Positions 62,020 to 64,000 of a DNA stretch of 64,000 bases are shown here, piece by piece (the first letter of the stretch is position 1; the number at the start of each line of letters is the position of its first letter). This DNA comes from Bifidobacterium platyrrhinorum (GTDB lineage Bacteria > Actinomycetota > Actinomycetes > Actinomycetales > Bifidobacteriaceae). A program made the position numbers and the translations under genes. The stretch covers positions 62,001 through 126,000 of the forward strand of contig NZ_WHZV01000008.1 in NCBI RefSeq assembly GCF_010667645.1. Reading direction: 5' to 3'. The notes under the pieces are model-generated. The model was not told the DNA's origin. It saw only the letters and a list, made by a program, of their open reading frames with translations, and searched no databases.

Positions 62020-62054
62020 AAAACCCCGGTTCCATGTCGCGGAGCCGGGGTTTT
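62020..62054 (+). terminator. Rho-independent terminator after GH3
   Basis: AAAACCCCGGTTCC (62020-62033) pairs throughout (one G-U) with GGAGCCGGGGTTTT (62041-62054), loop seven bases, ending in TTTT. It starts 13 bases after the GH3 stop. Its right arm is also the first part of the repeat at 62047. Confidence 0.88.
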
Positions 62055-62190
62055 CGTATTCCGGCCGCATCGTCGAGTACGTTCTTTCCGGTTACGAAGC
62101 TCCAAACCGGAGTTTTCGTATGCGGGGTTGTGCCGTCGAGTACGCTCCCTCCGGCTAGAGGACCGCAAACCGGAGTCTTCGTATTCCAGC
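62047..62190. repeat. Degenerate ~62-bp repeats (about 2.3 units), same family as 51676
   Basis: Units start at 62047, 62109 and 62172 (GGGGTTTTCGTAT, GGAGTTTTCGTAT and GGAGTCTTCGTAT), 62-63 bases apart, each with GAGTACG about 30 bases in. The outer CCGG and the CGTA/TACG pairs still match but the middle of the stems has decayed. Motif and period match the array near 51.8 kb. Confidence 0.65.
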
Positions 62191-62204
62191 CGGCCTAAGC
62201 TGGC

Positions 62205-63642
62205 ATGGAGGGACGGTTGCGACGGAACGGGGCGACGATGCATGATACGGACGTGGCGATGATGCCGGGAGCCGGCGGTCGGATTGGCGGTCAGGACGGC
62301 GGTCGGGACGATGAGTGGGACGCCGGGCGGATCAACGGGGTGAACCTTGGCGGCTGGCTGGTGCTGGAGCGTTGGATGACGCCTGGGCTGTTCCGCCGGA
62401 GCGGCGAGGAGGACGAGATCTGGCTGCACCGGTCCACGGAACCGGGTGAACTGGAACGGCTGCTGCGTCGCCATCGTGACACGTACATCACCGAAGCCGA
62501 TTTCCGCGCCATCGCCGCCCATGGGCTGAACCTCGTGCGCATCCCCGTACCGTATTTCGTCTTCGGCGACGTACCCGGCCATCCCGGCTGCGTCGACCAT
62601 CTCGACCGCGCGTTCGACTGGGCGGAACGCACCGGCCTCAAGGTGCTCATCGACCTGCACACCGTGCCCGGTTCGCAGAACGGCTTCGACAACGGCGGCC
62701 TGACCGGCGTGGTCCGTTGGCACAGGAGCCCGCGGCAGGTCGCGTTCGCGCTGGATGTGCTGACGCGTCTCGCGCGACGCTACCGCGACCGCCCCGCGCT
62801 GTACGGCATCGAGGTGCTCAACGAGCCGGTCGACCGGCTCACTCATCTCCTGTCGTCGTCGGGTTCGCGTGCGAAGGATCCGCGGGAGGCGCGGGGGAGC
62901 GGCCACATTCCGATGCGGTTCCTCAAGCGCTTCTACCGTGAGGCGTACCGGCGCCTGCGTCCGGTGCTGGGCGAGGACAAGGCGATCGTGTTCCACGACG
63001 GGTTCCGTCTCGGCCGGTGGCGCGACTGGTTCGTGCGCGAGGGCATGCGGAACGTCGTGATCGACACGCACGTCTATCTCGTCATGTCGGAACGGCCCGA
63101 AGCGTTGTTCCGCAGGCTGCCGGACGCGTGGCTGATGCGCTGGTACCGGCTGTTCGCGGCGTTCCACGACCGCCGCATCCGCCGCGCGGCGCGGTTCACG
63201 CCGGTCATGGTCGGCGAATGGTGCGTGGCCAACCGGCTTGCGGCGCGCATGGGGGATCGTGGGGCGCGGGCTTGTGATGGCGTGGTTCCGGGCCCGGAGC
63301 CCGCCGTGACCGGGGGGGGCCGCCGGTGTGTATCCCGGCTCGTCATCGTCCTCCGCGGCGTGTGCCGTCGCCGCTCGCCGCCGCGACGTCTACCGTGCGG
63401 TCGCCGCCTTGCAGCTCGACGCGTGGGAGGCTTCCATCGGCCAGGTCTACTGGAGTTACCGTCTGCGTGGCGGCCGCGATGCGCTCGGTCGGCTCGCGCG
63501 CCTCACGCCCGTCGTCGGAGCCGGCGGAAAGGACATGCCCGGCACCGACGACGGGACCGGACATGGGGGAGGAGTCGTCGACGACTCCCGTCTCGACCCA
63601 TGGGATCTCACCCACGTGTGGCACGCTGGATGGTTGGGGTGA
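62205..63642 (+). pseudogene. GH5 exo-beta-1,3-glucanase-like gene, frameshifted at a G8 tract
   Basis: GH5 motifs are intact in the first part: GVNLGGWLVLERWMTPGLF, HGLNLVRIPVPYFVFG, VLIDLHTVPGSQNGFDNGG, acid/base in GIEVLNEP (Glu207 counted from 62205) and nucleophile in VMVGEWC (Glu338). At the G8 run (63312-63319) the frame is lost: reading on gives an unrelated Arg-rich tail to 63731. Removing one G restores VTGGAAGVYPGSS and the conserved C-terminus AVAALQLDAWEASIGQVYWSYRL, ending at 63642. The start is uncertain: ATG 62205, TTG 62217 (after GGAGGG) or ATG 62238. It may be a real disrupted gene, a phase-variable one, or a sequencing error. Confidence 0.85.
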
Positions 63643-63904
63643 CGCGCGTCGTCCGCGTCAGCGGACGATTCCGCCGCGATGCGGGCCGGTGCACGCGGGG
63701 TGCCCGGGGCGCCTTCGCCCGAGTGGGGTGACGGTGCCCCGCGTTCCCATATGCGTGCGGCCGCGCCCCGACCGTCACGGCCGAAACGATTCGGCCTGAC
63801 AGATCGGGGCGCGGGCGGGACATGGGGAATGGTCGCGCATGCGGACGGTCCGATGACGGTCGTTCGCCGGGGCGCCCGTCATCAGACCGCCCGTCGGGCG
63901 GCCG
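63643..63904. other. Non-coding gap with GC-rich hairpins
   Basis: No gene is supported. GATGACGG pairs with CCGTCATC (about 63851-63882) and CCGCCC-GTC-GGGCGG (about 63888-63902) lies just past the stop of the minus-strand MFS gene. These hairpins sit where transcripts from both sides would end, but neither has a U tract. Confidence 0.45.
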
Positions 63905-64000
63905 TCACTTCACCTTCCTGATGAAGAGGATGATGACGGCGCCGGCCATGACGGCGGCGATGGCGACCGGGAACACGAGGAAGTAGTTGCCGTCGGTGGC
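63905..64000 (-). CDS. MFS transporter, C-terminal fragment (runs off the window)
   Basis: Thirty-one codons and a TGA enter from the right edge on the minus strand. They encode a final membrane helix and tail, FLVFPVAIAAVMAGAVIILF then IRKVK. This closely matches the end of the transporter at 50329 (YALIFPIAIACVLVGAVVIMLIRKVK), so a third paralogue of that MFS group begins outside the window and ends here. It is convergent with the frameshifted GH5 gene. Confidence 0.75.
   Translation of the reverse strand, partial: ATDGNYFLVFPVAIAAVMAGAVIILFIRKVK

Overview
The window looks like a chromosomal segment of a Bifidobacterium or a very close relative. The DNA is strongly GC-rich with GC-ending codons. 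The kinase / fibronectin-like protein / MoxR ATPase / DUF58 / transglutaminase order at the left end is the arrangement known in bifidobacteria as the PFNA cluster. The window also holds an anaerobic ribonucleotide reductase pair, and its right third is a dense set of intracellular glycoside hydrolases with MFS transporters and TetR/LacI regulators. The species cannot be fixed from sequence reading alone. No phage, insertion sequence, plasmid gene or CRISPR array was seen.

Layout. About 0-10.7 kb (minus strand) is the PFNA-type operon, read from the kinase (10705) leftward through a 1987-residue Ig/FN3 surface protein, a MoxR ATPase and a DUF58 protein to a transglutaminase-like membrane protein cut by the window edge. 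A divergent beta-lactamase-fold serine hydrolase follows. At 12.1-20.6 kb lies a two-gene AdnAB/AddAB-like helicase-nuclease operon. At 20.7-29.1 kb are a GNAT enzyme with an MFS exporter, an oxidoreductase, an aminotransferase, an exopolyphosphatase-like protein, and a sodium:solute symporter with a small two-helix membrane protein. At 29.2-33.8 kb are a DUF4391 protein, tRNA-Arg(CCU), an endonuclease/exonuclease/phosphatase-family protein and exodeoxyribonuclease VII (xseA-xseB). At 34.1-37.7 kb are nrdD and nrdG, with two NrdR-like boxes upstream and a 165-bp perfect-ended inverted repeat between them. At 38-44.5 kb are a giant 2-hydroxyacyl-CoA dehydratase activase-like protein and a glutamate-cysteine ligase-like enzyme. 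At 44.6-64 kb is the carbohydrate region: LacI regulator, MFS, GH78, MFS; then TetR, MFS, GH42; then TetR, GH30, GH3; then a frameshifted GH5 and the tail of another MFS.

How the genes fit together. The carbohydrate genes form import-then-hydrolyse cassettes: a transporter brings in an oligosaccharide or glycoside and a cytosolic hydrolase cleaves it. Two of these operons share a TetR-type operator (TATCTAA-N6-TTAGATA). The DNA-end-processing operons (AdnAB-like at 12.1 kb and xseAB at 32.1 kb) share an identical 20-bp palindrome. It sits at the same distance from a -10 element and from a start codon that appears leaderless, so an undescribed common regulator of DNA-repair nucleases is the strongest novelty here. 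Other notable structures are an array of ~62-bp palindromic repeats found on both sides of the TetR-controlled block, a heptanucleotide tandem repeat in front of a TetR gene, and a G8 tract that frameshifts the GH5 gene.

Limits. All calls come from reading sequence and recognising family motifs; no database or folding program was used. Substrates of the transporters and hydrolases are inferred at family level only.
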